This document shows positions 33,609-42,538 of a stretch of DNA of 64,000 bases, one piece after another. The DNA lies in contig JBMNFA010000008.1 in assembly GCA_050949055.1 (NCBI GenBank), positions 1-64,000 on the forward strand. Direction: 5' to 3'. The notes under the pieces are model-generated. The model had not been told where the DNA came from and did not search any database. It saw only the letters and a list, made by a program, of their open reading frames with translations. Numbering within the stretch: position 1 is the first letter of the stretch; the number at the start of each line of letters is the position of its first letter. This DNA is from JAEZJZ01 sp050949055. Lineage in GTDB: Bacteria > Bacillota > UBA994 > UBA5500. The translations under genes were made by a program, and so were the position numbers.

Positions 33609-36227
33609 TCATTCGGCGAATGGTGCCACGTTAAGCCAATTGCTTCCCACCTTCACGTCAACCTTCAAAGGAACCAGCAGTGACAGCGCTTGTTCCATTT
33701 CCTCGCGCACCAGACGCGCCACATCGCGCAACTCGTCTGTTGGCACTTCGAAGATCAACTCATCATGCACCTGCAGAATCATCTGACTGTCAAAACCACC
33801 CTGGCGCAAGCGCCGTTCGATATTCACCATCGCCAATTTGATCTGGTCAGCTGCACTGCCTTGAATCGGGGTGTTCATGGCCGTACGCTCCGCAAAAGAG
33901 CGCAAGTTATAGTTCCTGCTGTTGATATCAGGGAGATAGCGCCTTCGTTGCAGCAGCGTGGTGACAAACCCATCGGATCGGGCCTGCCCTATGACCCGGT
34001 CGATGTAGTTTTTCACCCCGGCGTAGCGGGCAAAGTAGCGGTCGATGTATGCCTTTGCCTCCGCCCTGCTGATTCTCAGGTCCCGTGAAAGGCCGTAGTC
34101 ACTGATGCCATACACGATGCCAAAGTTGACCGCCTTTGCCCGCGCCCGCATTTCACTGGTCACTTCCGATAGTGCAACGCCGAATACCTCTGCAGCCGTG
34201 CGTGTGTGGATGTCCTCGTCATTAATGAAGGACTTGATCAGGATCGGATCCTGAGATATGTGAGCCAGTATGCGCAGCTCAATCTGGGAATAGTCGGCTG
34301 CCAGGATCAGGTCGAAGCCAGGACCAGGCAGGAAGGCCTTGCGGATCTCCCTCCCCTCAGCCAAGCGGATAGGGATGTTTTGCAGGTTTGGCTCGCTGGA
34401 ACTAAGCCGACCGGTGGTGGTTACGGTCTGATGATAAGTCGTGTGCACTTTGCTGTCTATCGGGTCCACCACCTGCAACAATCCGTCCAAATAGGTTGAC
34501 TTTAGCTTGGCCAACTGCCGATACTGCAGAATATTGTTCACAATTGCGTGCTGGTCTGCCAATGCCTCCAAAACCTCGGCATCGGTGGAATAGCCTGTCT
34601 TGGTCTTCTTGATCACCGGCAAGCGCAGTTGCTCAAATAGCACACGCCCCAACTGCTTGGGCGAGTTGATATTGAATTCCTCGCCTGCCAATGAGTGAAT
34701 ATCGGCCATGATTGCTGCCAAGCGCTGTTCGAAGTCTGCTTGCATAGCCTTGAGCACCTGCTGGTCCACACTCACTCCACGTAACTCCATGGCTGCCAGC
34801 ACGGAGCTGAGGGGAAGCTCTACTTGCCGGTACAGGTACTCCAACTCTCGCTCAGCCAGTCGCTGCTCCAAATGCGGAAGCACCCTGAAAATGGCCGCCG
34901 CATCACGTGCTAATGCCTGCAATGGCTCGCCCTGTTCAGGCACCAACTGTTGGCCCAGGTATGCCTCCGCCAGCCGGGGTAGAGAATAATCAGTCTGACT
35001 TGGCTCCAGCAGATACGCAGCCAGCAGTGTATCTCCGTTGGGCTCGGGCAGATGCAGGCGATAAGAGCGCAAAGCCACGTCCATCTCCTTGCAGTCATGT
35101 CCCCAGAGCCTGAGCCCCGCAAGGCTGAATAATGCCTCCAGCTGGTCTGTGCAACCCGCGATATCGGGAAGCGTGAACACCTGCTCCCCGTCCACAGTCA
35201 TAGCCAGTGAAATCTGCCCCGATGGATGGCGGTCCCAGGCCATGGCCAACTTCCCGTTGTCCTTTGCCTGCTGCAAAAGCAGAGCCCAATCCTCGGCCTG
35301 CTGTAACGAGCAAACTTGGCAACTCAGGCGCTCCTCTGCCGACACTGCATCAGCCTGTTCTGCCGGCAACCTCTCTAGCAGGCTCTTCAACTCATATTCG
35401 CGATAGGCCTTACCCAGCGCTGAATAGTCGGCGGCCTGCCGTTTTAGATCGGTTAGCTCGATCTCCAAGGGCAGATCCCGGACGATAGTGGCCAATTCCT
35501 GGCTAAGCAGCGCTTGGTCATGGTAGGTCTTGAGCAACTGCACCTGCCTCTTGGTGGCATAAGCTGCTGGATCGGCCAACAAGTTGCTGAGACTGCCGGC
35601 CGCAGAGATCAACTTGCTGCCAGTCTTTTCACCAATGCCGGGCACGCCGGGAATATTGTCCGAGCTATCGCCCATCAACGCTTTAAGATCGATCAACTGG
35701 TGAGGCGACAAGCCATAGCGCGCTTCTATGGCGGCGGGATCCTGTGTCTCCATATCGCTGATCCCCTTCTTGGTCAGCATCACTGTCACATCCCGCGATA
35801 CCAACTGCAACGCATCGCGATCTCCAGTTACGATCACTGCCTGCACCCCAGCGCGTTCCGCCTTCGCAGCCAGGGTACCGATGATATCGTCAGCCTCATA
35901 ACCTGGGAACTCCAAAATTGGTATGCGGTACCCGGCGAGGATTTCCTTGATGTACGGTATCTGCTCGCTCATCTCATTCGGTGTCTTCTGTCTGGTGCCT
36001 TTGTACTCAGGATAGCGCTGCAGCCTCACCGTAGGACGACCGAGATCGAACGCTACGGCTATGTATTCGGGCTGGTGGTCATCCAGCAAGCGAGTGAGCA
36101 TCATAGCGAAACCGTAAACAGCGTTGGTATAACGACCGCTGGCGGTGGAAAGCAGCGGCAACGCATAAAAAGCCCGGAAAGCCAGGCTGTGACCATCTAG
36201 CAGGAACAACCGCGGTTTCTTGGCCAT
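33609..36227 (-). CDS. polA: DNA polymerase I
   Basis: Repairs DNA and removes primers. It is 872 residues long. The 5-prime exonuclease domain (1-290) has LLDGHSLAFRAFYA, GYEADDIIGTLA and GDSSDNIPGVPGIGEKT. The middle domain (about 310-470) lacks the DTE exonuclease motif, so proofreading is probably lost, as in Bacillus and Thermus enzymes. The polymerase domain has motif A (LILAADYSQIELRILAHIS), motif B (RAKAVNFGIVYGISDYG) and motif C (QVHDELIFEVP). It heads the mutM-ytaF-coaE cluster. Confidence 0.97.
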   Translation of the reverse strand: MAKKPRLFLLDGHSLAFRAFYALPLLSTASGRYTNAVYGFAMMLTRLLDDHQPEYIAVAFDLGRPTVRLQRYPEYKGTRQKTPNEMSEQIPYIKEILAGYRIPILEFPGYEADDIIGTLAAKAERAGVQAVIVTGDRDALQLVSRDVTVMLTKKGISDMETQDPAAIEARYGLSPHQLIDLKALMGDSSDNIPGVPGIGEKTGSKLISAAGSLSNLLADPAAYATKRQVQLLKTYHDQALLSQELATIVRDLPLEIELTDLKRQAADYSALGKAYREYELKSLLERLPAEQADAVSAEERLSCQVCSLQQAEDWALLLQQAKDNGKLAMAWDRHPSGQISLAMTVDGEQVFTLPDIAGCTDQLEALFSLAGLRLWGHDCKEMDVALRSYRLHLPEPNGDTLLAAYLLEPSQTDYSLPRLAEAYLGQQLVPEQGEPLQALARDAAAIFRVLPHLEQRLAERELEYLYRQVELPLSSVLAAMELRGVSVDQQVLKAMQADFEQRLAAIMADIHSLAGEEFNINSPKQLGRVLFEQLRLPVIKKTKTGYSTDAEVLEALADQHAIVNNILQYRQLAKLKSTYLDGLLQVVDPIDSKVHTTYHQTVTTTGRLSSSEPNLQNIPIRLAEGREIRKAFLPGPGFDLILAADYSQIELRILAHISQDPILIKSFINDEDIHTRTAAEVFGVALSEVTSEMRARAKAVNFGIVYGISDYGLSRDLRISRAEAKAYIDRYFARYAGVKNYIDRVIGQARSDGFVTTLLQRRRYLPDINSRNYNLRSFAERTAMNTPIQGSAADQIKLAMVNIERRLRQGGFDSQMILQVHDELIFEVPTDELRDVARLVREEMEQALSLLVPLKVDVKVGSNWLNVAPFAE

Positions 36228-36391
36228 TTCAGTACTCCCCCCATCTATTGTTCTGCTCTCATTCTACCAGAAACAGCCGCCTGCCGCCTGTGCCAATGCT
36301 GGTTAGTCACCTGGGTAATCCTGCGGTATGGGAAGCAGCCAGATCACGCGTTGATATGAACCATTGTTGTCTCCCCATCACCCCATGACTC

Positions 36392-36413
36392 AAAAAAGCC
36401 GCCCGTAGGCGGC
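36392..36413 (-). terminator. Terminator of the sigma/anti-sigma operon
   Basis: GCCGCC, loop TACG, GGCGGC, then TTTTTTG on the minus strand, about 40 bases after the anti-sigma stop. Confidence 0.9.
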
Positions 36414-36453
36414 AGTATGCGCTCTCTTTTTCACCCCAATGATGGGCGCTCGC

Positions 36454-37197
36454 CTAAACCAAACGGCGATAACGGTATGCGAACCAACCGGTTCCAATGC
36501 CGAACAAGCCCAAGCCGACGGCACCTGACCAAAGCCAACGAGCACGCTCTTGGCCCGTCCCAACAAGTGCAGGAGAAGACTGTCCAGCGAACATCAGCTT
36601 TCCCTCTCCATCGACAGAAGTGGCTTCAAAACCAGGCTCTCCTTCAACTGGTTGACCCATCTCCGTATTGCCGGCTCTATCTGTGGCAGACCGGTCGCTG
36701 GGCGGTGCTTCCGGCAGTCCATCAGGTTCTGCCTGGGGCTGCGCCTCCTGCGTCAGCGATGAAATTCCAAACGGGACTTCCTCGCCTGCGGCTGGCTGGG
36801 CGCTTTCTGGGGCTTGCGACAGAATACTCATTGGAGATGCATCGTCAGCCGCAGGCTGACCGTGCCAAACGGTCGGAAATAGGTACAAATTGCTCGCCAA
36901 AACAGTAATTACAATGGCCGCGGCCAGCGTGGACAACCTTGGCAGCAAGTAGCGAATGGCGGTCGGTTTGCGCTGGCTGCCGAGAGCTACCCTTCGCAGC
37001 AGCTCGTCACGGAAACCGGCTGGCGGTGACACCATCGGCAGCGAACTCAACAGCCGCTGGTCATCTCGCAGGCCTGAAAGCAGCATTCTGCAGTCAGCGC
37101 AATTCTCCAGGTGTTGTTCCACCTGTTTGGCTTCGACGGGCGTGAGCGCGTCATCGACGTACAGTGCTAGCAGATTTCTGATTTTAACGCACGACAT
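36454..37197 (-). CDS. Anti-sigma factor with zinc-finger domain
   Basis: A 247-residue membrane protein. The N-terminal cytoplasmic domain is a ZAS/zf-HC2 finger with Cys near residue 3 and HLENCADCRMLL. A first membrane helix (about 85-105, LSTLAAAIVITVLASNLYLF) leads to an extracellular Pro/Glu/Ala-rich region. A second helix lies near the C terminus (WLWSGAVGLGLFGIGTGWFAY). It should hold the adjacent ECF sigma factor inactive until a signal acts. The start lies 16 bases after the sigma stop and follows GGGGGG. Confidence 0.88.
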   Translation of the reverse strand: MSCVKIRNLLALYVDDALTPVEAKQVEQHLENCADCRMLLSGLRDDQRLLSSLPMVSPPAGFRDELLRRVALGSQRKPTAIRYLLPRLSTLAAAIVITVLASNLYLFPTVWHGQPAADDASPMSILSQAPESAQPAAGEEVPFGISSLTQEAQPQAEPDGLPEAPPSDRSATDRAGNTEMGQPVEGEPGFEATSVDGEGKLMFAGQSSPALVGTGQERARWLWSGAVGLGLFGIGTGWFAYRYRRLV

Positions 37198-37212
37198 CAC
37201 TCAGCCCCCCTT

Positions 37213-37857
37213 TCAATCGGTTTGACGCCAATGGTCGACTATTTGTTCCTCCCGTTGCAGCAGCTTTCGCAACGCCAAACGAGCACGGCTGATACGGGAC
37301 TTGACAGTGCCCAAATTCAGATCCAAAATCTGCGCAATCTCGTCGTAACTGTGACTCTCCAAGTCCCGCAATACCAATACAACACGATAGTCTTCCGGCA
37401 GGCTCCGCAAAGCCTGCTGCACCAGTTGCTGCAACTCGTGTTGCAGCGAAAGCTCTTCAGGCCCGGAATCGGAGGAAGGCAACTCCCTGGTAATCTCGCC
37501 ATCGGACGTCTCTATAGTCTCATCCAGAGAGACAACCACTGTCGGGCGTCGCTTTTTCTTGCGCATCTCGTCATAAAAGCTGTTGGTGACAATGCGATAT
37601 AGCCAGGTAGAAAAGGTCGATTGGCTGCGGAATTGCGCAAGATAACGATAGACTTTGAGAAAGACTTCTTGAGCCAAGTCGTATGCATCTTGCTGCTCTC
37701 CGGTAAGGCGTAAAGCCATGTTATAAACTTTTGTCTGGTATCTCTCTATCAGCATATCAAAGGCTTGCGAATCGCCTGTTTGAAACAACTCAACTAAACG
37801 TTCGTCACTCAATTCCAAGTCTATCACCCCCAGTAGGGCCCACGATATGTCTATCAT
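37213..37857 (-). CDS. ECF-family RNA polymerase sigma factor (SigW/RpoE type)
   Basis: Region 2 (about residues 30-95) has AFDMLIERYQTKVYNMALRL, DLAQEVFLKVYRYL and FSTWLYRIVTNSFYDE. Region 4 (about 145-205) has LPEDYRVVLVLRDLE and YDEIAQILDLNLGTVKSRI. It is paired with the anti-sigma factor downstream and probably autoregulated. An alternative TTG at 37818, well placed after GGGGGTGAT, would give a protein beginning MELSDERL, closer to the family start; the ATG at 37857 has a weaker AAGGT site. Confidence 0.92.
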   Translation of the reverse strand: MIDISWALLGVIDLELSDERLVELFQTGDSQAFDMLIERYQTKVYNMALRLTGEQQDAYDLAQEVFLKVYRYLAQFRSQSTFSTWLYRIVTNSFYDEMRKKKRRPTVVVSLDETIETSDGEITRELPSSDSGPEELSLQHELQQLVQQALRSLPEDYRVVLVLRDLESHSYDEIAQILDLNLGTVKSRISRARLALRKLLQREEQIVDHWRQTD

Positions 37858-37916
37858 TTTACCTTATTCAAGCAGCTTTGTCTTGTGCACAGGGAGTGGT
37901 AGTCTTGCGCGTGATA

Positions 37917-37946
37917 TCGACAACAGGTGGCCGCGCTAGATATAAT
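37917..37946 (+). promoter_or_regulatory. Sigma-A-type promoter of yhbY
   Basis: TCGACA, 18 bases, TATAAT, about 108 bases upstream of the yhbY start. Confidence 0.7.
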
Positions 37947-38053
37947 TGGTTGATTGGCTGCAAATCCCGGCAAGCAATCTATTGAAATTGAAACAGGGAG
38001 ACTGATGTAGATCAGGCAGCCCGACATTATTAGCCAATGAACGGAGGATCAGA

Positions 38054-38344
38054 ATGCTGACCAGCAAACAACGCAGTTATCTACGCGGGCTGGCTAATCC
38101 AATGGAGCCCATCTTTCAGGTGGGCAAGGGCGGAGTCGCAGACAGTGTGGTGACCGCAATCAACGATGCCTTGGTGGCCCGGGAGTTGATCAAGGTAAGG
38201 GTGCTAAAGAACGTGGACGAAGACATCAGGTCTATTGCCAATGTCTTGGGAGAGAAGACTGGAGCAGATGTTGTTCAGGTGATCGGTCGCAATTTGGTGC
38301 TCTATCGCCGTAACGATGAGAATCCCGTCATTGTGATGCCCTAG
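38054..38344 (+). CDS. yhbY: Ribosome-assembly RNA-binding protein YhbY (CRM domain)
   Basis: A 96-residue single CRM domain. It starts MLTSKQRSYLRGLANPMEPIFQVGKGG, with the conserved GKGG loop, then ALVARELIKVRVLKN and GADVVQVIGRNLVLYRR. YhbY associates with pre-50S particles. It is full length. CGGAGGA is 6 bases upstream. It is alone between the ECF sigma gene (divergent) and the DUF421 gene (convergent). Confidence 0.95.
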   Translation: MLTSKQRSYLRGLANPMEPIFQVGKGGVADSVVTAINDALVARELIKVRVLKNVDEDIRSIANVLGEKTGADVVQVIGRNLVLYRRNDENPVIVMP

Positions 38345-38488
38345 CAGACGCCAAAACCAGGCAGCATGGCTAGCACCGCAGGTGGTCATCCAGGCCCCTG
38401 GGCAATGTCCAGTCCCTCAGCCTTAAGGTTTGAGTCCATATACTGGACTGAAAGAGGTGAAGAGTCAAGTGAGGACACTGCGAGAATT

Positions 38489-39346
38489 TCACTGCTTCTT
38501 GGGCACTTCCGGAAGGCTATCCTTGATAGACCGCTGCAGTTGGCGCTCGGCATAGTTCGCCTCTGCGCGGCTGACGGGCTTCTCTCTCAGCGACTGAGCC
38601 CGAGGGCTGCTGGTCGCATCAGCATTCTCTTGCTGATACGGGTGTAGCTCGCGACGCTGCAACAGCCGATCATCATACTTATCCACATAGAGCTCATTGT
38701 TTTCATCTACGGTGGCCAGAGCTACCTCGCTGACAAACTCCACATCGTAAGCGCGCAAGTGGTCGCGTAGCCACTTCTCACTTAGTCGACGCTGCTTCAG
38801 GTTCTGGTGATTTATCTGACCATCGCAAATCACCTCGACTTCCAGGCCGCGGTCCTTCCCGGTCACCAGCAGATCCTGCCGTGTCAGCGGCTCCGCTTGC
38901 GGCATCCGCAGGACGGAGAGGTCTCCGTCGGGCTCCAGGATCGCCAGCTCAACGTCCGCCAACCGAAAAGCGTTGCGGGCACGCAGTTTGGACAAGAGTT
39001 GCTTGATGTTCATCCGTTTTCGATAAAGGTTATGCTCCAAGAGTTTGCCGCGATAGACCAGTACGGTGGGTTCTGAGCTTCCGCCCTGTCGTAAGGCAGA
39101 GCTACGCAGCAACACATACCGGTCCAGCAGGAAAAGTGCCATCCAGGCGGCTGTAAGCAACCCCGCTCCTAGCAAGCTCCCATCCTCCCCTAAAGCGGCC
39201 AGTCCGAGGAGCACGGTTAATCCAAACATTAAACTGAGCTGCAGCACGTCGGTTTCGCTGGCCCGACCGAGCCCCAGCAGCCGAACCGCAAACCGCAAGA
39301 CCAGATAGGCTACCAGGGCCCTGACTAACAACATCCAAACCCACAT
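38489..39346 (-). CDS. DUF421 (YetF/YcaP-type) membrane protein
   Basis: A 285-residue protein. The N terminus has three membrane helices (about 3-20, 35-52, 58-75). A cytoplasmic DUF421 domain follows, with VLVYRGKLLEHNLYRKRMN, LLSKLRARNAFRLADVELAILEPDGDLSV, and a charged C-terminal tail (about 230-285) rich in Arg/Glu/Gln. DUF421 proteins of spore formers often accompany spoVA and DUF1657 genes and can sit in the spore inner membrane; the DUF1657 gene upstream fits that. Function otherwise unknown. Confidence 0.85.
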   Translation of the reverse strand: MWVWMLLVRALVAYLVLRFAVRLLGLGRASETDVLQLSLMFGLTVLLGLAALGEDGSLLGAGLLTAAWMALFLLDRYVLLRSSALRQGGSSEPTVLVYRGKLLEHNLYRKRMNIKQLLSKLRARNAFRLADVELAILEPDGDLSVLRMPQAEPLTRQDLLVTGKDRGLEVEVICDGQINHQNLKQRRLSEKWLRDHLRAYDVEFVSEVALATVDENNELYVDKYDDRLLQRRELHPYQQENADATSSPRAQSLREKPVSRAEANYAERQLQRSIKDSLPEVPKKQ

Positions 39347-39494
39347 GACTAGTCAAACCTCCTCAAGAAAGCGTGTGTTCATTAAGCCAAACGGGCGTCC
39401 TTTGGGGCAGCAGGAACGCAACTTCTAGCTACTGCTAGTCTGCTCCAAGCAGATGCACTTCCATGCCGGCAGCGGGAAGTGGCACAATAGACTG

Positions 39495-39520
39495 AAAGCC
39501 CCGCACTGCGGGGCTTTCAC
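39495..39520. terminator. Hairpin after the DUF1657 gene
   Basis: GAAAGCCCCGC, loop ACT, GCGGGGCTTTC. The stem is very stable but the following T-tract is weak. Confidence 0.7.
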
Positions 39521-39526
39521 CAAAGC

Positions 39527-39823
39527 CTACTGCTGCTTCTTGATGGAACTTTGGATTTGTGACTGTTTAGCTACCGTACTCTGGGTAGAAGCTATTGGAC
39601 TGCCAAAAGTCGGCTGGATCTCGCTGGCGTACTGAGGCTCTTCCTGCATGATATAGTTCAGGCGGCTTTTCAGCTGGCTGACGGTGTTGTCCATGTTCTG
39701 GGCTAGCTGCTGAAACATCTGTTTCGCCTGTTGATCTTTCGTTTCCAACGCAAAGGTCTTCAGACTGGCGCAGAGGCTTTCAGCACTAGCTAGGGCCTGA
39801 GCAAACTGCGAAGCAACTGTCAA
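39527..39823 (-). CDS. DUF1657 small protein, spore-associated family
   Basis: A 98-residue helical protein. The core SLKTFALETKDQQAKQMFQQLAQN and RLNYIMQEEPQY matches DUF1657, a family common in spore formers and often next to spoVA and DUF421 genes. After residue 70 there is a Ser/Gln-rich tail that most members lack. TTG at 39823 is chosen because AGAAGGTG is 6 bases upstream and the family typically begins MTV, as this does (MTVASQ). Confidence 0.82.
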   Translation of the reverse strand: MTVASQFAQALASAESLCASLKTFALETKDQQAKQMFQQLAQNMDNTVSQLKSRLNYIMQEEPQYASEIQPTFGSPIASTQSTVAKQSQIQSSIKKQQ

Positions 39824-39969
39824 TGAGAACACCTTCTTTCAGAATTGACTTCATGTGGAGTTTGCCTTGATAGCTAGTGCTTTATGGTGTCACTTGTTGC
39901 CGCCGATAGCATCATCCGCCAAACCAGACCAGCCCAGACAGCGTCAAGACTGCGCCTTTGACTGAATGC

Positions 39970-39998
39970 TTGACAGAGGTTATAGCCGGCGCTATACT
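39970..39998 (+). promoter_or_regulatory. Sigma-A promoter of tRNA-Leu(CAA)
   Basis: TTGACA (39970-39975), 17 bases, TATACT (39993-39998), about 20 bases before the tRNA gene. Confidence 0.9.
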
Positions 39999-40018
39999 AA
40001 TAAATGTTCATCAGGCGG

Positions 40019-40103
40019 GCCGAAGTGGCGGAATGGCAGACGCACTTGACTCAAAATCAAGCGTCCTCTGGGCGTGTGGGTTCGACTCCCACCTTCGGCA
40101 CCA
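40019..40103 (+). tRNA. tRNA-Leu (anticodon CAA)
   Basis: An 85-nt class II tRNA. The acceptor GCCGAAG pairs with CTTCGGC, the anticodon loop is CTCAAAA (CAA, reading UUG), and there is a long variable arm, T arm GGTTCGACTCC, discriminator A and encoded CCA. Confidence 0.96.
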
Positions 40104-40116
40104 ATTTGATACAGTC

Positions 40117-40149
40117 ACCGCAGACAATCAGGTCTGCGGTTTTTCTTTT
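40117..40149 (+). terminator. Terminator of tRNA-Leu(CAA)
   Basis: ACCGCAGAC, six-base loop, GTCTGCGGT, then TTTTCTTTT. Confidence 0.93.
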
Positions 40150-40242
40150 GAAAGCCCCTTGAACAGACGAGGGATATGATCCCCTCCTCTAATCAGGGGC
40201 TTTCATGAGTGACCGATCATGTCAGTGGATGAGGCTGAACAA

Positions 40243-40284
40243 GAAGGGGCAGCAGCCTCCCCGCAATAGGGGGAGCCTGCTGCA
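40243..40284 (-). terminator. Terminator after the 48-residue Cys protein
   Basis: On the minus strand GCAGCAGGCTCCCC and GGGGAGGCTGCTGC form a long stem (one bulged base), followed by CCCTTCTTGTT. Confidence 0.75.
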
Positions 40285-40287
40285 CTT

Positions 40288-40434
40288 TCACTCTGAGTGC
40301 CGCCAGGCTTGAATCGACTGACAATCCACATCAGAGCCGGATGTTTCGGCTTCCCATTTGCTGTGGTCACGTCGACACCAGCCACCGAGTGAACGATACT
40401 GACAGTCGTCACGATCGCAGTAGACATGTCGCAT
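40288..40434 (-). CDS. Small Cys-rich protein (48 residues), DUF1540-like
   Basis: Reading the minus strand from ATG at 40434 gives a 48-residue protein with Cys at 6, 11, 20 and 38: MRHVYCDRDDCQYRSLGG, then WCRRD. The pattern (C-x4-C-x8-C-...-C) resembles DUF1540-type modules such as that at 42539. AAAGGAGG is 8 bases upstream of this ATG. A longer open frame overlaps it in another phase, but its start has a poorer position and no recognisable content. The gene follows the 124-residue gene by 16 bases and has a strong hairpin behind it. Likely a metal-binding or disulfide-stabilized small protein; function unknown. Confidence 0.72.
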   Translation of the reverse strand: MRHVYCDRDDCQYRSLGGWCRRDHSKWEAETSGSDVDCQSIQAWRHSE

Positions 40435-40450
40435 AGAACTTGCCTCCTTT

Positions 40451-40825
40451 TTAAACCAAGCCGTTATGCTGTTTGAGAACTCGTACAGCCTCTGAAATCT
40501 GCTGATCGTCGGTCACCGCGGTTAGAATGAACGAATATCCCCGCACACGCGCCGTGCCAGCCATGCCACTCACCGCTGGATCACTGCCCAGCAACACGCC
40601 GCTGTCATCATCCAGCATGGCGCCTTCCACCAATCCAGCGTTGCTGGCGATCTCCCCGGTCATCGGGTTATGCAGTTCGTCGCTCAACTCCGAGCCAGGC
40701 ACGTGCCCAAACTGGTCGATTTGAACTACTTCAATACCCATCTCTAATAGCTGCTCTTTCGCTTTGATGGCATCCTCCGCACTGCTAAAATAAGAGATTA
40801 TGTTGCGCTCGCCCACAATATCCAT
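40451..40825 (-). CDS. Hypothetical protein, 124 residues
   Basis: A soluble, acidic protein. The N-terminal third resembles an alpha-beta sandwich (NIISYFSSAEDAIKAKEQLLEMGIEVVQIDQ), of the kind seen in stress-protein or ACT-like folds. The middle is Gly/Asp-rich (VPGSELSDELHNPMTG, MLDDDSGVLLGSDPAVSGM). The C-terminal third reads RVRGYSFILTAVTDDQQISEAVRVLKQH. That gives two beta-alpha units around a loop, but I do not recognise a named family. GAAGGG precedes the ATG. It forms a probable two-gene unit with the 48-residue Cys protein. Confidence 0.75.
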   Translation of the reverse strand: MDIVGERNIISYFSSAEDAIKAKEQLLEMGIEVVQIDQFGHVPGSELSDELHNPMTGEIASNAGLVEGAMLDDDSGVLLGSDPAVSGMAGTARVRGYSFILTAVTDDQQISEAVRVLKQHNGLV

Positions 40826-40987
40826 CCCTTCAGCAAATTGGGAGAGCTTGCGGTCCTGCTCCTATCAAAACAGCGACCTTCCGCAGCCTAGTTCCCTGCT
40901 TATTCTTGCCTCCCTCTTTGGGGCAAAATACGCGAAAAGTGAACAAACTGCACCGACCCGCGTACAGACAGGAAGGAGGGTAGAACG

Positions 40988-41164
40988 ATGATGACTATTG
41001 GTAACCTTTGGTGGCTGATCGTGTTGTCTGTGGTCACGGTGATTGGCGTTTGGTATTGGACAACGACTGCTTCCCACCGTGTAGTGGAGCGCATTTCCCA
41101 CGAGGATCCGAAGCTCTACAACTTTCGGTTTCGACAAAAGGACAACAGATCACAGCATAAGTGA
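40988..41164 (+). CDS. Small single-pass membrane protein, 58 residues
   Basis: Starts at ATG 40988 after GGAAGGAGGGTAG. Residues 5-24 (GNLWWLIVLSVVTVIGVWYW) form one membrane helix. A basic C-terminal tail follows (SHRVVERISHEDPKLYNFRFRQKDN). The tail should be cytoplasmic. It is divergent from the 124-residue gene and lies 100 bases upstream of the MFS gene. No family recognised; the excellent ribosome-binding site and a clear membrane topology argue that it is real. Confidence 0.65.
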   Translation: MMTIGNLWWLIVLSVVTVIGVWYWTTTASHRVVERISHEDPKLYNFRFRQKDNRSQHK

Positions 41165-41264
41165 CGGAACCCTGGCGTAGGTTTCACTATCCCGAGGTTG
41201 CTAAAGCGTGCTAGAATGGGATCATGTCGACCGCAGCTCAGCGGTCTTGATGCGGGAGGAACCT

Positions 41265-42431
41265 ATGGACAGTGAGAAGCGCACAGGCACGTTTTCTAAG
41301 GCATTCCTATTCATAGCTGTAGGCGCACTGCTGCTACAGATGGGCACTGGCATTCAAAGCACGGTCTTCAGCAATTTCGTGTCCGACGAGATTGGCATTG
41401 GTGCAGACCAGCTGGGGCTAATTTCTGGCATTAGAGAAGTTCCGGGGCTGATGACAGCAGCGTTGGCAATGGCTGCACTGCTGTTCACCGAGTCCGTGCT
41501 GGCTACCATCTGTATGCTCCTGGTAGCAGCCGGTATGTTGCTCTACTCCGGAGCCGACGGATTTGGCGGTTTGGTCCTGGCTACCATCGTGATGAGCGTC
41601 GGGCAACACCTGTACTTCCCTCTACAAAGCGCCATGGTTCTCAAGACTTCTGCTTCTGGGGAGCGGGCCAGTCGCCTAGGCTCCCTGAACAGCGTAACGG
41701 CCTTGGCCACGGTAACAGCCACCCTGATGGTACGAGCGATGACTGGACAGGTGAGCATGCGAGCCATGTTCCGTGTTGGGGCTGCCATCGCAGTTTGCGG
41801 CGCCGTGTTTCAGGCACTGGTGAAGCGGGGAGGCAAGGCGAATTTGCGCAAGGCCCTTGTTTTCAAGTGGAAATACAAGAGCTATTACGTACTTTCGCTT
41901 CTGGGCGGCTCCCGACGGCACATGAATCAGACCTTTGCCATCTTTGCTCTGGTTAACTTGTATGGGGTAAACCTGGCCACCATCTCCACTTTGTTGTTGA
42001 TCAGCAACGTGATTGCTATCCTCACCCGCCCGATGTTGGGCAAGTTGATCGACAGGTGGGGCGAGGGCAAAAGCCTCACTCTTAACTACACGGTGGTGGC
42101 AGTGCTATTCTTGGGCTATGCATTCGTCCGGAACATCGGCCTGCTCTATGCCATCTTCATCATTGACCAGATGTTCTTAGGCTTTGAAGTGGCGATCACC
42201 ACCCATCTAGACAAGATTTGCGATCAGAATGACATCTCTGCCAGTCTGGCCATGGGGGGGACGATCAGCCACATCTCTGCTGTGTTAATCCCAATGATAG
42301 GCGGCTTCCTATGGGATGCTATCAGCCCCATCGCCACGTTCATGGTCGGATTTGGGCTGTGCATTATCTCGCTGCTACAAGCCTACTACTTGCCCAGCCC
42401 TGAAAGCATCCGCCATCAGCAAGTTGCCTGA
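41265..42431 (+). CDS. MFS transporter
   Basis: A 388-residue protein with about 12 membrane helices in two halves. Characteristic regions are QLGLISGIREVPGLMTAALAM in helix 2-3, LARPMLG-like LTRPMLGKLIDRWGEGKS between helices 8 and 9, and GFEVAITTHLDKICDQNDISASLAMGG. The family is a general major-facilitator group; the substrate cannot be read from sequence. ATG at 41265 has GGGAGGA 4 bases upstream; the frame upstream to 41208 lacks helices. Confidence 0.85.
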   Translation: MDSEKRTGTFSKAFLFIAVGALLLQMGTGIQSTVFSNFVSDEIGIGADQLGLISGIREVPGLMTAALAMAALLFTESVLATICMLLVAAGMLLYSGADGFGGLVLATIVMSVGQHLYFPLQSAMVLKTSASGERASRLGSLNSVTALATVTATLMVRAMTGQVSMRAMFRVGAAIAVCGAVFQALVKRGGKANLRKALVFKWKYKSYYVLSLLGGSRRHMNQTFAIFALVNLYGVNLATISTLLLISNVIAILTRPMLGKLIDRWGEGKSLTLNYTVVAVLFLGYAFVRNIGLLYAIFIIDQMFLGFEVAITTHLDKICDQNDISASLAMGGTISHISAVLIPMIGGFLWDAISPIATFMVGFGLCIISLLQAYYLPSPESIRHQQVA

Positions 42432-42538
42432 CCGATGGATGGTTGCCTCCGCCTCCGCAGAGAATAATAAAGAGGGCATCTTCTGAGGAAGGTTGCCTAA
42501 TCTTGGCCCTGCAGAACAGGGTCACCTGAGGAGGTGGA

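Noticed and set aside
40203..40427. 74-codon minus-strand frame
   Set aside because: The Shine-Dalgarno site AGGAGG fits the overlapping 48-residue Cys protein starting at 40434 better, and that protein has a Cys pattern seen elsewhere in the window.
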